A stretch of DNA of 5,086 bases. Origin: an uncultured Rikenellaceae bacterium. Lineage in GTDB: Bacteria > Bacteroidota > Bacteroidia > Bacteroidales > Rikenellaceae. The translations under genes were made by a program, and so were the position numbers. Shown piece by piece: positions 1 to 5,086 of this stretch (position 1 is the first letter of the stretch; the number at the start of each line of letters is the position of its first letter). The notes beneath the pieces are model-generated. The model was not told where the DNA came from and did no database searches. It saw nothing but the letters and a program-made list of their open reading frames with translations. Where the stretch lies: contig CASDWR010000028.1 of NCBI GenBank assembly GCA_949284665.1, forward strand, positions 1 through 5,086, given 5' to 3'.

Positions 1-1348
1 CTTCGAACCGGAGAATCGAATCGTCTACACCGGCGCTTTTGACGATACATCCCCGTCGGGCGATATTGCCGAAAAGTACGGCCAGCCCGCCATCTTCCGA
101 ATAGGCATGTTCGATAGAACGAATACACCCTGCATTGCGGTCAGTATCGTGTTTTTCATAGTAATTATCCTGCGAACCGAGGGTACGGTTAAATTGTCCG
201 CCCGGTGCGGCGAGATAGAATTTGCGAGCCTCTTCCGTGACTTGCGGTGAAAGGATGTCCCAGGCAGCGACGGTTGCGGCCAATGTCGTTCCATCCACGC
301 GTCGTACAGATCCGTCGATCAGACCTGCCCGCAGCAGTTCACCGAGTATGGCAACCACTCCGCCTGCCCGATGTACGTCTTGAATGTGATAACGGCTGTT
401 CGGAGCCACTTTGCACAACACCGGAATACGCCGTGAAAGCATGTCGATGTCCCTCATCGTGAAATCCGTTTCCGCCTCCCCGGCAATCGCCAGCAGGTGA
501 AGTACCGTATTGGTCGAGCCGCCCATGGCGATATCGAGGGACATGGCATTCAGAAAAGCCTGACGTGTGGCGATCGAACGGGGGAGAACACTTTCATCTC
601 CCGATCGGTAGTATCTCAAGGTGTTTTTTACGAGTTGTTTGGCTGCTCGTTTAAAGAGATCGAGTCGCGCAACATGGGTAGCCAGCAATGTCCCGTTCCC
701 TGGAAGTGCGAGTCCGAGCGCTTCGGCCAAACAGTTCATCGAATTGGCGGTGAACATGCCAGAGCAGGAGCCGCACCCGGGGCAAGCATGTCTTTCGATG
801 CGGTCGAGGGTTGCCTCGTTGACCCGTTCGTCGGCTCCCCGCACCATAACATCGATCAGGTCGAGTTCTTCTCCATCCACTCTGCCTGCTTCCATCGGAC
901 CACCCGATACGAAAAGGGCCGGAATATTGAGGCGCATGGCAGCCATCAGCATGCCTGGTGTAATTTTATCGCAGTTCGAGATGCAGATCATGGCATCCAC
1001 CCGATGTGCATTGCACATATATTCGATGCTGTCGGCGATCAGTTCACGCGAAGGAAGCGAATAGAGCATACCTTCGTGGCCCATGGCTATTCCGTCGTCG
1101 ATGGCGATGGTATTGAATTCGGCTGCGAAACAACCCTCCTCTTCGATCCACTTTTTCACCTGTTGACCGATGTGGTGGAGGTGTGTGTGGCCCGGGACGA
1201 ACTGCGTGAATGAATTCACCACAGCGATGATCGGCTTACCGAAGTGCTCTTCTTTCATCCCGTTCGCACGCCACAGAGCTCGTGCACCAGCCATCTTGCG
1301 ACCGCTGGTGGTCGATTCGCTTCTCAGTTTTATCATGGGGTTGTCCAT
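1..1348 (-). CDS. ilvD: Dihydroxy-acid dehydratase, 3'-truncated by the window edge
   Basis: Converts 2,3-dihydroxy-3-methyl acids to 2-oxo acids, the third common step of valine and isoleucine synthesis (cytoplasmic). Translation from ATG at 1348 gives 449 residues before the left edge; the family (E. coli IlvD, about 616 residues) suggests some 165 C-terminal residues are missing, including the usual catalytic serine region. Seen motifs: [13 protein letters not shown] near residue 17, [11 protein letters not shown] (44-54), [12 protein letters not shown] (83-94), [10 protein letters not shown] (124-133; C126 likely cluster ligand, K128 the lysine that is carbamylated in the family), [11 protein letters not shown] (189-199), [11 protein letters not shown] (276-286) and [10 protein letters not shown]. 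The first region has no cysteine, as in the oxygen-sensitive [4Fe-4S] E. coli type rather than the [2Fe-2S] type. The start could also be ATG at 1336 (MIKLRS), which aligns better with E. coli MPKYRS; both are in frame. No Shine-Dalgarno is visible. By family habit ilvBNC genes may follow beyond the edge, but this is not seen. Confidence 0.97.
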   Translation of the reverse strand, partial: MDNPMIKLRSESTTSGRKMAGARALWRANGMKEEHFGKPIIAVVNSFTQFVPGHTHLHHIGQQVKKWIEEEGCFAAEFNTIAIDDGIAMGHEGMLYSLPSRELIADSIEYMCNAHRVDAMICISNCDKITPGMLMAAMRLNIPALFVSGGPMEAGRVDGEELDLIDVMVRGADERVNEATLDRIERHACPGCGSCSGMFTANSMNCLAEALGLALPGNGTLLATHVARLDLFKRAAKQLVKNTLRYYRSGDESVLPRSIATRQAFLNAMSLDIAMGGSTNTVLHLLAIAGEAETDFTMRDIDMLSRRIPVLCKVAPNSRYHIQDVHRAGGVVAILGELLRAGLIDGSVRRVDGTTLAATVAAWDILSPQVTEEARKFYLAAPGGQFNRTLGSQDNYYEKHDTDRNAGCIRSIEHAYSEDGGLAVLFGNIARRGCIVKSAGVDDSILRFE

Positions 1349-1365
1349 AGGTTTTAAATCGTAAC

Positions 1366-1447
1366 TTCCGGTAAGAAATCTGCGTCAAAGGTACGATTTT
1401 ATTTTGAACGGAGCCGCACCGCGAACCCCTCCTGGATTTTCCGGTAA
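1366..1447. repeat. Pair of 9-bp direct repeats flanking the ilvD promoter
   Basis: TTCCGGTAA occurs at 1366-1374 and again at 1439-1447, 73 bp apart, which is close to seven helical turns. One copy is in the ilvD leader just downstream of the inferred start of transcription; the other is upstream of the -7 box. Each copy is nearly palindromic (TTCCGG-AA with one extra T). The repeats are seen directly. A role as paired repressor sites is inference, and a 9-mer repeating by chance in a region this size is not very rare. Confidence 0.35.
1386..1393 (-). promoter_or_regulatory. Bacteroidota-type -7 box for ilvD
   Basis: On the minus strand this reads TACCTTTG, a perfect match to the Bacteroidota -7 consensus TAnnTTTG. 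It lies 38 bp upstream of the ilvD ATG at 1348, so the transcript leader would be only about 30 nt. No good TTTG -33 box is found 19-21 bp further upstream. Such a short leader leaves no room for an attenuator peptide or riboswitch. The assignment rests on consensus and position only. Confidence 0.6.
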
Positions 1448-1614
1448 TATTGATTTGAAAGCGTTGCTTTTTTGTCTTATATTGTTGTTTGTGATTGTGT
1501 TATGTTTCTTGGGGCAGGCGAAATATTACGGCGCTTGGACTCGAAAACAATGAAAAAGTAACACCTTTCGACAGATATGTTAAAAAATAGGCATCCCTTT
1601 CATCATGTAAATAG

Positions 1615-1651
1615 AAAAGAGGCGCCATCTCATTGCTACGACGCCTCTTTT
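1615..1651 (-). terminator. Rho-independent terminator downstream of ahcY
   Basis: AAAAGAGGCG (1615-1624) and CGCCTCTTTT (1642-1651) form a perfect 10-bp stem with a 17-nt loop. On the minus strand the stem ends in a T-rich run (TTTTCTATTT), starting about 40 nt after the ahcY stop codon. The A-tract on the opposite flank would also let it work on the plus strand, but no plus-strand gene is nearby. It should insulate ilvD from ribF-ahcY transcription. The loop is longer than typical, so efficiency is uncertain. Confidence 0.8.
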
Positions 1652-1692
1652 GTTCTCCCCGAATTGGAAGTTTTGTTGTATATTGCTGGTAA

Positions 1693-3111
1693 TCAATATC
1701 TGTAGTGGTCTGCTTTGTATGGTCCTTCGATGGGAACGCCAATATAGTCGGCCTGTTTCGGGGTAAGTTTCGTAAGAGTGGCTCCGACACTTGCCAAATG
1801 CAATCGGGCGACCTCTTCGTCAAGATGTTTGGGTAAACGCGTGACGTCGATCACGGCACGGTCCCGATTGCGCCAAAGTTCCATTTGTGCCAAAGTCTGA
1901 TTGGCAAACGAATTGCTCATTACGAACGAAGGATGCCCCGTGGCACAACCGAGATTCACCAATCTCCCTTCGGCAAGAATATAGATGGTATGTCCGTCTT
2001 TAAAGGTATATCTATCCACTTGCGGTTTGATCGTGGTCTTCACAACCTCGGGGCATGTGTCGAGCCGGGCCATCTGGATTTCGTTGTCGAAATGGCCGAT
2101 GTTGCAAACGATCGCCTGGTCGCGCATGCCTTTCATGTGTTCGAGGGTGATGATATCGCAGTTGCCTGTGGTAGTTACATAGATGTTCCCTTCGTCAAGC
2201 GTGTCTTCGACGGTTTTTACCTCGAATCCCTCCATGGCAGCCTGCAAAGCGCAGATAGGGTCTATCTCCGTAACGATTACTCGAGCTCCATAGGCCCGCA
2301 TGCTCCGCGCACATCCTTTGCCTACGTCACCGTAACCGCAAACAACCACTACTTTCCCGGCGATCATTACGTCCGTGGCTCGTTTGATACCGTCGGCCAG
2401 GGATTCACGGCAACCGTAAAGGTTGTCGAATTTGCTTTTTGTTACAGAATCGTTTACGTTGATTGCCGGTACGAGCAATTCTCCCCGCTCCTTCATCTGG
2501 TAGAGGCGATGAACGCCCGTGGTCGTCTCTTCCGAGACACCGTTCCATTCGGCTACGGTGCGGTGCCATTTATCGGGTTCTTCGTCAAGACAATGCCGCA
2601 AGGTGTCGAATATCACGGATTCTTCGAACGAGTCGGGTGTGGCATCAAGTATTGAAGCATCGTTTTCTGCAGCATATCCCTTGTGGATAAGCAAGGTGGC
2701 ATCTCCACCGTCGTCTACGATCAGGTTCGGTCCCTTGCCATCGGCAAATGAGAGGGCCATGGCCGTGCACCACCAGTAGTCGGCAAGCGTCTCTCCTTTC
2801 CATGCGAAAACCGGAATCCCCTTAGCCGCAATAGCCGCTGCCGCATGATCCTGTGTCGAAAAAATGTTGCAACTGCACCAACGCACTTCGGCGCCCAGTT
2901 CCACCAATGTTTCGATCAATACGGCCGTTTGAATGGTCATGTGGAGAGAGCCGGTGACTCTTGCACCCTGCAACGGTCTCGATGGTGCATATTTGCGTCG
3001 TACGGCCATCAGGCCAGGCATCTCCTTTTCTGCAATCTCAATCTCTTTGCGCCCCCATTCGGCGAGTGCAATGTCCGCAACTTTGTACGGAAGCGTTTTG
3101 TCCAGGTACAT
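1693..3111 (-). CDS. ahcY: S-adenosylhomocysteine hydrolase (adenosylhomocysteinase)
   Basis: Splits S-adenosylhomocysteine reversibly into homocysteine and adenosine with tightly bound NAD+, removing the inhibitor left by SAM-dependent methylations and feeding the methionine cycle (cytoplasmic, usually a homotetramer). The protein is complete at 472 residues, normal for bacterial forms, which carry an insert of about 40 residues (here roughly 149-190) absent from the human enzyme. Expected active-site residues are all present by comparison with human AHCY: H57 and T59 in LHMTIQT, D134 in VDDGGDAT, E195 in [10 protein letters not shown]225, D229 and N230 in [11 protein letters not shown], and H340 in NIGHFDNEI. 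The NAD Rossmann motif GYGDVGKG is at 259-266 and the C-terminal KADHYRY (466-472) supplies the lysine and tyrosine that reach into the neighbouring subunit. ATG at 3111 follows an A-rich leader with no Shine-Dalgarno, typical of Bacteroidota. It starts 29 bp after ribF on the same strand, and no separate promoter is evident, so co-transcription is likely. Confidence 0.98.
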   Translation of the reverse strand: MYLDKTLPYKVADIALAEWGRKEIEIAEKEMPGLMAVRRKYAPSRPLQGARVTGSLHMTIQTAVLIETLVELGAEVRWCSCNIFSTQDHAAAAIAAKGIPVFAWKGETLADYWWCTAMALSFADGKGPNLIVDDGGDATLLIHKGYAAENDASILDATPDSFEESVIFDTLRHCLDEEPDKWHRTVAEWNGVSEETTTGVHRLYQMKERGELLVPAINVNDSVTKSKFDNLYGCRESLADGIKRATDVMIAGKVVVVCGYGDVGKGCARSMRAYGARVIVTEIDPICALQAAMEGFEVKTVEDTLDEGNIYVTTTGNCDIITLEHMKGMRDQAIVCNIGHFDNEIQMARLDTCPEVVKTTIKPQVDRYTFKDGHTIYILAEGRLVNLGCATGHPSFVMSNSFANQTLAQMELWRNRDRAVIDVTRLPKHLDEEVARLHLASVGATLTKLTPKQADYIGVPIEGPYKADHYRY

Positions 3112-3140
3112 AAATATTTATTCCGTTTTTTTGTGTTTTT

Positions 3141-3563
3141 TCAGGCTTCGTCACCTTTCCCCGACTTCCCCTTCTCGGCGAGCGGATGGCCCGTTGTCTC
3201 GAAGAAATGGAGAATCCGTTTGCGATCCTCTCCGATTTGTTCTTTGAGTTTTTCAAGCGAATCGAATCGCTCCTCGGGTCGGATGAATTCCAGCAGTTCG
3301 ACTTCGAGCGGTTTCCCGTACAGGTCGCCGTCGAAATCGAACAGATGCGCTTCGAGCGTACGTTCGGATGGTAATCCGACGGAGGGCTTGTAGCCTACGT
3401 TTACCATGGCGCGATAGGTTGAACCTTCGGCAGTGACCGTTCCTGCATATACGCCATTACGGAGCAATACACTCTCCGACAACTCCATGTTGGCAGTCGG
3501 AAATCCAAGCCTGCGACCTATTTTGTTGCCTGATACGACGGTCCCTGTAAATCTGTAATTCAT
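3141..3563 (-). CDS. ribF: Stand-alone riboflavin kinase (flavokinase domain only)
   Basis: Phosphorylates riboflavin to FMN with ATP. The 140-residue product matches only the C-terminal kinase half of bacterial RibF: GRRLGFPTANM at 16-26 (the PTAN motif that holds Mg-ATP), GVYAG (37-41), VNVGYKPSVG (54-63), EAHLFDFDGDLYG (71-83, E71 being the likely catalytic base) and the LEFIRPEERF block (91-100) before a C-terminal helix. The N-terminal FMN adenylyltransferase (FAD synthetase) half, about 180 residues in the usual bifunctional enzyme, is absent. The start at 3563 is chosen because the protein begins exactly at the domain edge, a purine-rich AGAGAGG site sits just upstream and a -7 box lies at 3600-3607. 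The same frame stays open upstream to an ATG at 4016, but that part is antisense to the neighbouring MerR-like gene and has no family match. The tail (129-140) is lysine- and glycine-rich. Whether the cell has another, bifunctional RibF cannot be seen here. Confidence 0.92.
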   Translation of the reverse strand: MNYRFTGTVVSGNKIGRRLGFPTANMELSESVLLRNGVYAGTVTAEGSTYRAMVNVGYKPSVGLPSERTLEAHLFDFDGDLYGKPLEVELLEFIRPEERFDSLEKLKEQIGEDRKRILHFFETTGHPLAEKGKSGKGDEA

Positions 3564-3568
3564 TTTGA

Positions 3569-3579
3569 CCTCTCTCTCC
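3569..3579 (-). promoter_or_regulatory. Ribosome binding site deciding the ribF start
   Basis: On the minus strand this reads GGAGAGAGAGG, followed by TCAAA and the ATG at 3563. It is the clearest Shine-Dalgarno-like sequence in the window and supports the short 140-residue reading of the kinase over a longer frame starting at 4016. Confidence 0.6.
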
Positions 3580-3599
3580 GATTCTCGGAATCTTGCCCG

Positions 3600-3607
3600 C
3601 AAAGGTA
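3600..3607 (-). promoter_or_regulatory. Bacteroidota-type -7 box for ribF-ahcY
   Basis: The minus strand reads TACCTTTG, identical to the box before ilvD and a full match to TAnnTTTG. It is 37 bp upstream of the ribF ATG. Seventeen bases further upstream is TTTTAC, a poor -33 candidate. An imperfect dyad (GGTATA 3604-3609, TATGCC 3615-3620) overlaps it. Position, consensus and the likely operon suggest it drives both ribF and ahcY. Confidence 0.6.
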
Positions 3608-3621
3608 TAAATAATATGCCG

Positions 3622-3653
3622 TTTGTAAAAGAGCATCTTTTTTTATAACTTGC
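3622..3653 (+). promoter_or_regulatory. Candidate promoter of the MerR-like gene
   Basis: TTTG (3622-3625) is followed after 20 bp by TAACTTGC (3646-3653). The first is a perfect -33 box, the second an imperfect -7 box (TAnnTT kept, last two bases off). The spacing fits Bacteroidota promoters. Start of transcription would be near 3660, leaving a leader of about 25 nt. The promoter lies back to back with that of ribF, their -33 regions nearly overlapping. Confidence 0.45.
3627..3641. promoter_or_regulatory. Perfect dyad in the spacer of the MerR-like promoter, possible operator
   Basis: AAAAGA (3627-3632), GCA, TCTTTT (3636-3641) is a perfect inverted repeat with 6-bp arms. It sits wholly between the candidate -33 and -7 boxes, where MerR-family regulators classically bind in long-spacer promoters. 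It also covers the expected -33 region of the divergent ribF promoter. Self-regulation is inference; A/T-rich arms can pair by chance. Confidence 0.35.
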
Positions 3654-3683
3654 GGCCATTAAAGTCAAACGCAGAGCCGGGAA

Positions 3684-4370
3684 ATGAACGAAATCGATCA
3701 CAAGAAAAAGATCTATTATTCGATGGGCGAGGTCGCCGAGATGTTCGATGTAAACCAATCGTTGTTGAGATTTTGGGAAAAGCAGTTCGACATCATAAAA
3801 CCGCATCGTAACAAGAAAGGAAACCGGTTGTTTACACGGGAGGATGTGGAAAACATCCGACTTGTCTATCATTTGCTCAAAGAGCGGAAAATGAAGATCG
3901 AGGTGGCTCGCCAGTATTTGAAGACCGGCCGGAGCGAGGTTGAGCGGGATGCCGAGATTATGGAGCGGTTGTTGTCCATTCGTTCCATGTTGCAGGAGAT
4001 CAAACGGGATATGCATTATGATGGCGACGTGATCGATGACGCGATGGAAGATGAGACTGTCATCTCTTCTTCCGGGACAGGAGCGATTTCCGGGTTCCCG
4101 GACGAGCGAACCGCAACGGACAAAGATCGAAAGGGTGGTATGTCGGAAGTCAAACCGGAATCATCTGCGGATGTCGCATCGTTCGAGTTGTCCGTATCGT
4201 CTGAGTCGCAAACGGCTGGGCCGGTAACACAACCTCGGTTCGTCGAGCAGATGTTGTTTGCAACGGAAGAGTCCGGGGAAAGGAGAACTGAAACCCCGGT
4301 CGTTGGAAATGAGGCACCGCCTGCCGAGGAGACGAAACGACCGCGAATCATCGAACAGACTCTTTTCTAA
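3684..4370 (+). CDS. MerR-family DNA-binding protein with long disordered tail
   Basis: A 228-residue protein. Residues 11-80 form a MerR-type winged helix-turn-helix: YYSMGEVAEMFDVNQSLLRFWEKQF (first helices, read in two parts 11-22 and 23-35), then the wing with KGNRLFTREDVENI (45-58) and the helix LVYHLLKERKMKIEVARQYL (60-79). A predicted coiled-coil helix follows at about 84-110, as in MerR dimers. No effector-binding cysteines or known ligand domain are present. Residues 112-228 are acidic and rich in Ser, Thr, Pro and Glu, so probably disordered, and contain two copies of a PR-[FI]-[VI]-EQ-x-LF motif, the second at the extreme C-terminus. ATG at 3684 is preceded by a short leader and a weak GGGAA. 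It is divergent from ribF and 14 bp upstream of the Nif3-family gene, so probably in an operon with the latter. Its target and signal are unknown to me. Confidence 0.9.
   Translation: MNEIDHKKKIYYSMGEVAEMFDVNQSLLRFWEKQFDIIKPHRNKKGNRLFTREDVENIRLVYHLLKERKMKIEVARQYLKTGRSEVERDAEIMERLLSIRSMLQEIKRDMHYDGDVIDDAMEDETVISSSGTGAISGFPDERTATDKDRKGGMSEVKPESSADVASFELSVSSESQTAGPVTQPRFVEQMLFATEESGERRTETPVVGNEAPPAEETKRPRIIEQTLF
4233..4367 (+). repeat. Duplicated nine-residue motif in the MerR-like tail
   Basis: The codons at 4233-4259 encode PRFVEQMLF (residues 184-192) and those at 4341-4367 encode PRIIEQTLF (residues 220-228), 108 bp apart. Six of nine residues are identical and two of the three changes are conservative, while many codons differ (for example CTCGG versus GCGAA around the first residues). 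That divergence at DNA level with retention of protein sequence suggests selection on the peptide rather than a fresh duplication. Confidence 0.75.
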
Positions 4371-4384
4371 CGGAATAATCAGAT

Positions 4385-5086
4385 ATGTTGAAAGTCGGCG
4401 ATATTGCGGATGTGCTTGAACAGGCGGCTCCGCTTCGATATCAGGAGAGTTACGACAATGCAGGGCTGATTGTGGGCGATCCCGGCAAACTGATCGAATC
4501 AGCGTTGATTTGTGTGGATGTAACCGAGGAGGTGGTCCAGGAAGCCAAAGAGACGGGTGCAGGATTGATCGTGTCGCATCATCCGTTGATTTTTCATCCA
4601 CTCAAACGTTTTACGGGGACGACATATATCCAACGTGCCGTCGCCGAGGCGATTCGTGCAGACATCGCTCTTTATGCTTGTCATACCAATCTTGACAGTG
4701 CGCCCGGCGGGTTGAGCCACCGTTTGGGACAAATGCTCTCCTTGGAGCATACTGAACTGCTCAGCCCATCCGTTTCGGCGGAACCCGAAGTGGGATTCGG
4801 GATTGTGGGATATTTGCCGCAAACTCTTTCCCCATTGGATTTTTTGCGTCTGTTGAAGGAACGGCTTCATTTGGGCGGGGTGCGTTACAGCCGGCCGACC
4901 CGTCCTTTGGTGGAGCGTGTTGCAATATGCAGCGGCTCTGGGGCTTCGTTGATGGAAGCGGCACGTAAGGCCGGAGCAGATGTCTATGTCGCTTCCGATT
5001 TCAAATACAATGATTTTCTCGATGCCGACAGAGAGCTGATGATTGCCGATATCGGACATTTCGAAAGCGAATATTGCGCAATCGAC
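4385..5086 (+). CDS. Nif3/DUF34 dinuclear metal centre protein, 3'-truncated by the window edge
   Basis: Member of the conserved Nif3 (YbgI, 'GTP cyclohydrolase 1 type 2 homolog') family, which forms hexameric rings with a two-metal site; its cellular job is not settled. The 234 residues present cover nearly the whole short form (E. coli YbgI has about 247). Expected metal ligands are visible: H65-H66 in VSHHPLIF (63-70), D104 in HTNLD (100-104), and H225 and E229 in DIGHFESE (222-229). SYDNAGLIVG (22-31) is the usual N-terminal block. The chain goes from the N-terminal domain (to about 130) straight to VGFGIVGYLP (136-145) and the second domain, so the PII/CutA-like middle domain found in long Nif3 proteins is missing. 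In the K-x-H-D-type loop the sequence is SDFKYNDF (204-211), with Asn where His is common. It starts 14 bp after the MerR-like stop codon with no obvious Shine-Dalgarno; co-transcription is likely. Confidence 0.93.
   Translation, partial: MLKVGDIADVLEQAAPLRYQESYDNAGLIVGDPGKLIESALICVDVTEEVVQEAKETGAGLIVSHHPLIFHPLKRFTGTTYIQRAVAEAIRADIALYACHTNLDSAPGGLSHRLGQMLSLEHTELLSPSVSAEPEVGFGIVGYLPQTLSPLDFLRLLKERLHLGGVRYSRPTRPLVERVAICSGSGASLMEAARKAGADVYVASDFKYNDFLDADRELMIADIGHFESEYCAID

Larger units (their letters stand above)
1349..1692. other. Intergenic region between ahcY and ilvD
   Basis: This 344-bp gap separates two co-oriented minus-strand genes. It contains, reading along transcription, the ahcY terminator (1615-1651), an AT-rich stretch of about 170 bp with no convincing gene, the upstream repeat copy, the ilvD -7 box and the short ilvD leader. 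The only small reading frame noticed on the minus strand (1606-1580, eight residues) has no branched-chain codon run and no ribosome binding site. I see no known RNA gene or riboswitch fold here. Confidence 0.7.

Noticed and set aside
497..1213. Open frame of 238 codons on the plus strand
   Set aside because: Antisense to ilvD, which is clearly the real gene; no family-like motif in the plus-strand product.
1410..1432. Weak hairpin GGAG...CTCC upstream of ilvD
   Set aside because: Only four base pairs with a long loop and located upstream of the transcription start, so unlikely to act as an RNA element.
1580..1606. Eight-residue minus-strand frame between ahcY terminator and ilvD, possible leader peptide
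   Set aside because: It lies upstream of the inferred ilvD promoter, has no run of Leu, Ile or Val codons, and no ribosome binding site.
1500..1823. 107-codon minus-strand frame overlapping the ahcY 3' end
   Set aside because: It overlaps ahcY in another frame and runs through the terminator hairpin; no motif or start signal supports it.
1885..2655. Open frame of 256 codons on the plus strand
   Set aside because: Wholly antisense to ahcY, whose protein is complete with every catalytic residue; the plus-strand translation shows no recognisable domain.
3564..4016. Possible N-terminal extension of ribF in the same frame
   Set aside because: It is antisense to the divergent MerR-like gene and crosses the promoter region; the sequence does not resemble an FMN adenylyltransferase, and a good ribosome binding site sits at the shorter start.

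Overview
This window is a chromosomal housekeeping segment, most likely from a member of the Bacteroidales (phylum Bacteroidota). Three things point that way. Two promoters carry the TACCTTTG form of the Bacteroidota -7 box (TAnnTTTG). Leaders are A-rich and mostly lack a Shine-Dalgarno sequence. An MlrA/MerR-like DNA-binding gene sits directly upstream of a Nif3-family gene. Base composition is moderate and coding density is high. I see no insertion sequence, phage gene, CRISPR array, tRNA or rRNA. The assignment below order level is not supported by what I can see.

Left to right: (1) ilvD (minus strand, C-terminal part cut off by the left edge) encodes dihydroxy-acid dehydratase of branched-chain amino acid synthesis, with a short leader and its own -7 box. 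(2) A 344-bp gap holds the ilvD promoter, a 9-bp direct repeat either side of it, and a strong hairpin terminator for the gene to its right. (3) ahcY (minus) encodes S-adenosylhomocysteine hydrolase and is complete with all catalytic residues. (4) A 140-residue stand-alone riboflavin kinase (minus, here ribF) lies 29 bp upstream of ahcY and probably forms a ribF-ahcY operon with it. (5) A compact 120-bp divergent promoter region follows. (6) A MerR-type DNA-binding gene (plus) has a long disordered tail with a duplicated short motif. (7) A Nif3/DUF34 dinuclear-metal protein gene (plus) runs off the right edge, 14 bp after the MerR-like gene and probably in one operon with it.

The genes do not form one pathway. 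Loose metabolic links exist: FMN/FAD made from riboflavin kinase product serves methionine-cycle enzymes, and AhcY recycles the SAM by-product. The link is only inference. I found no convincing new multi-gene system. The points most worth a second look are the riboflavin kinase without its usual FAD-synthetase domain, the repeated C-terminal motif of the MerR-like protein, the dyad in the spacer of its own promoter, and the Nif3 protein without a PII-like insert.
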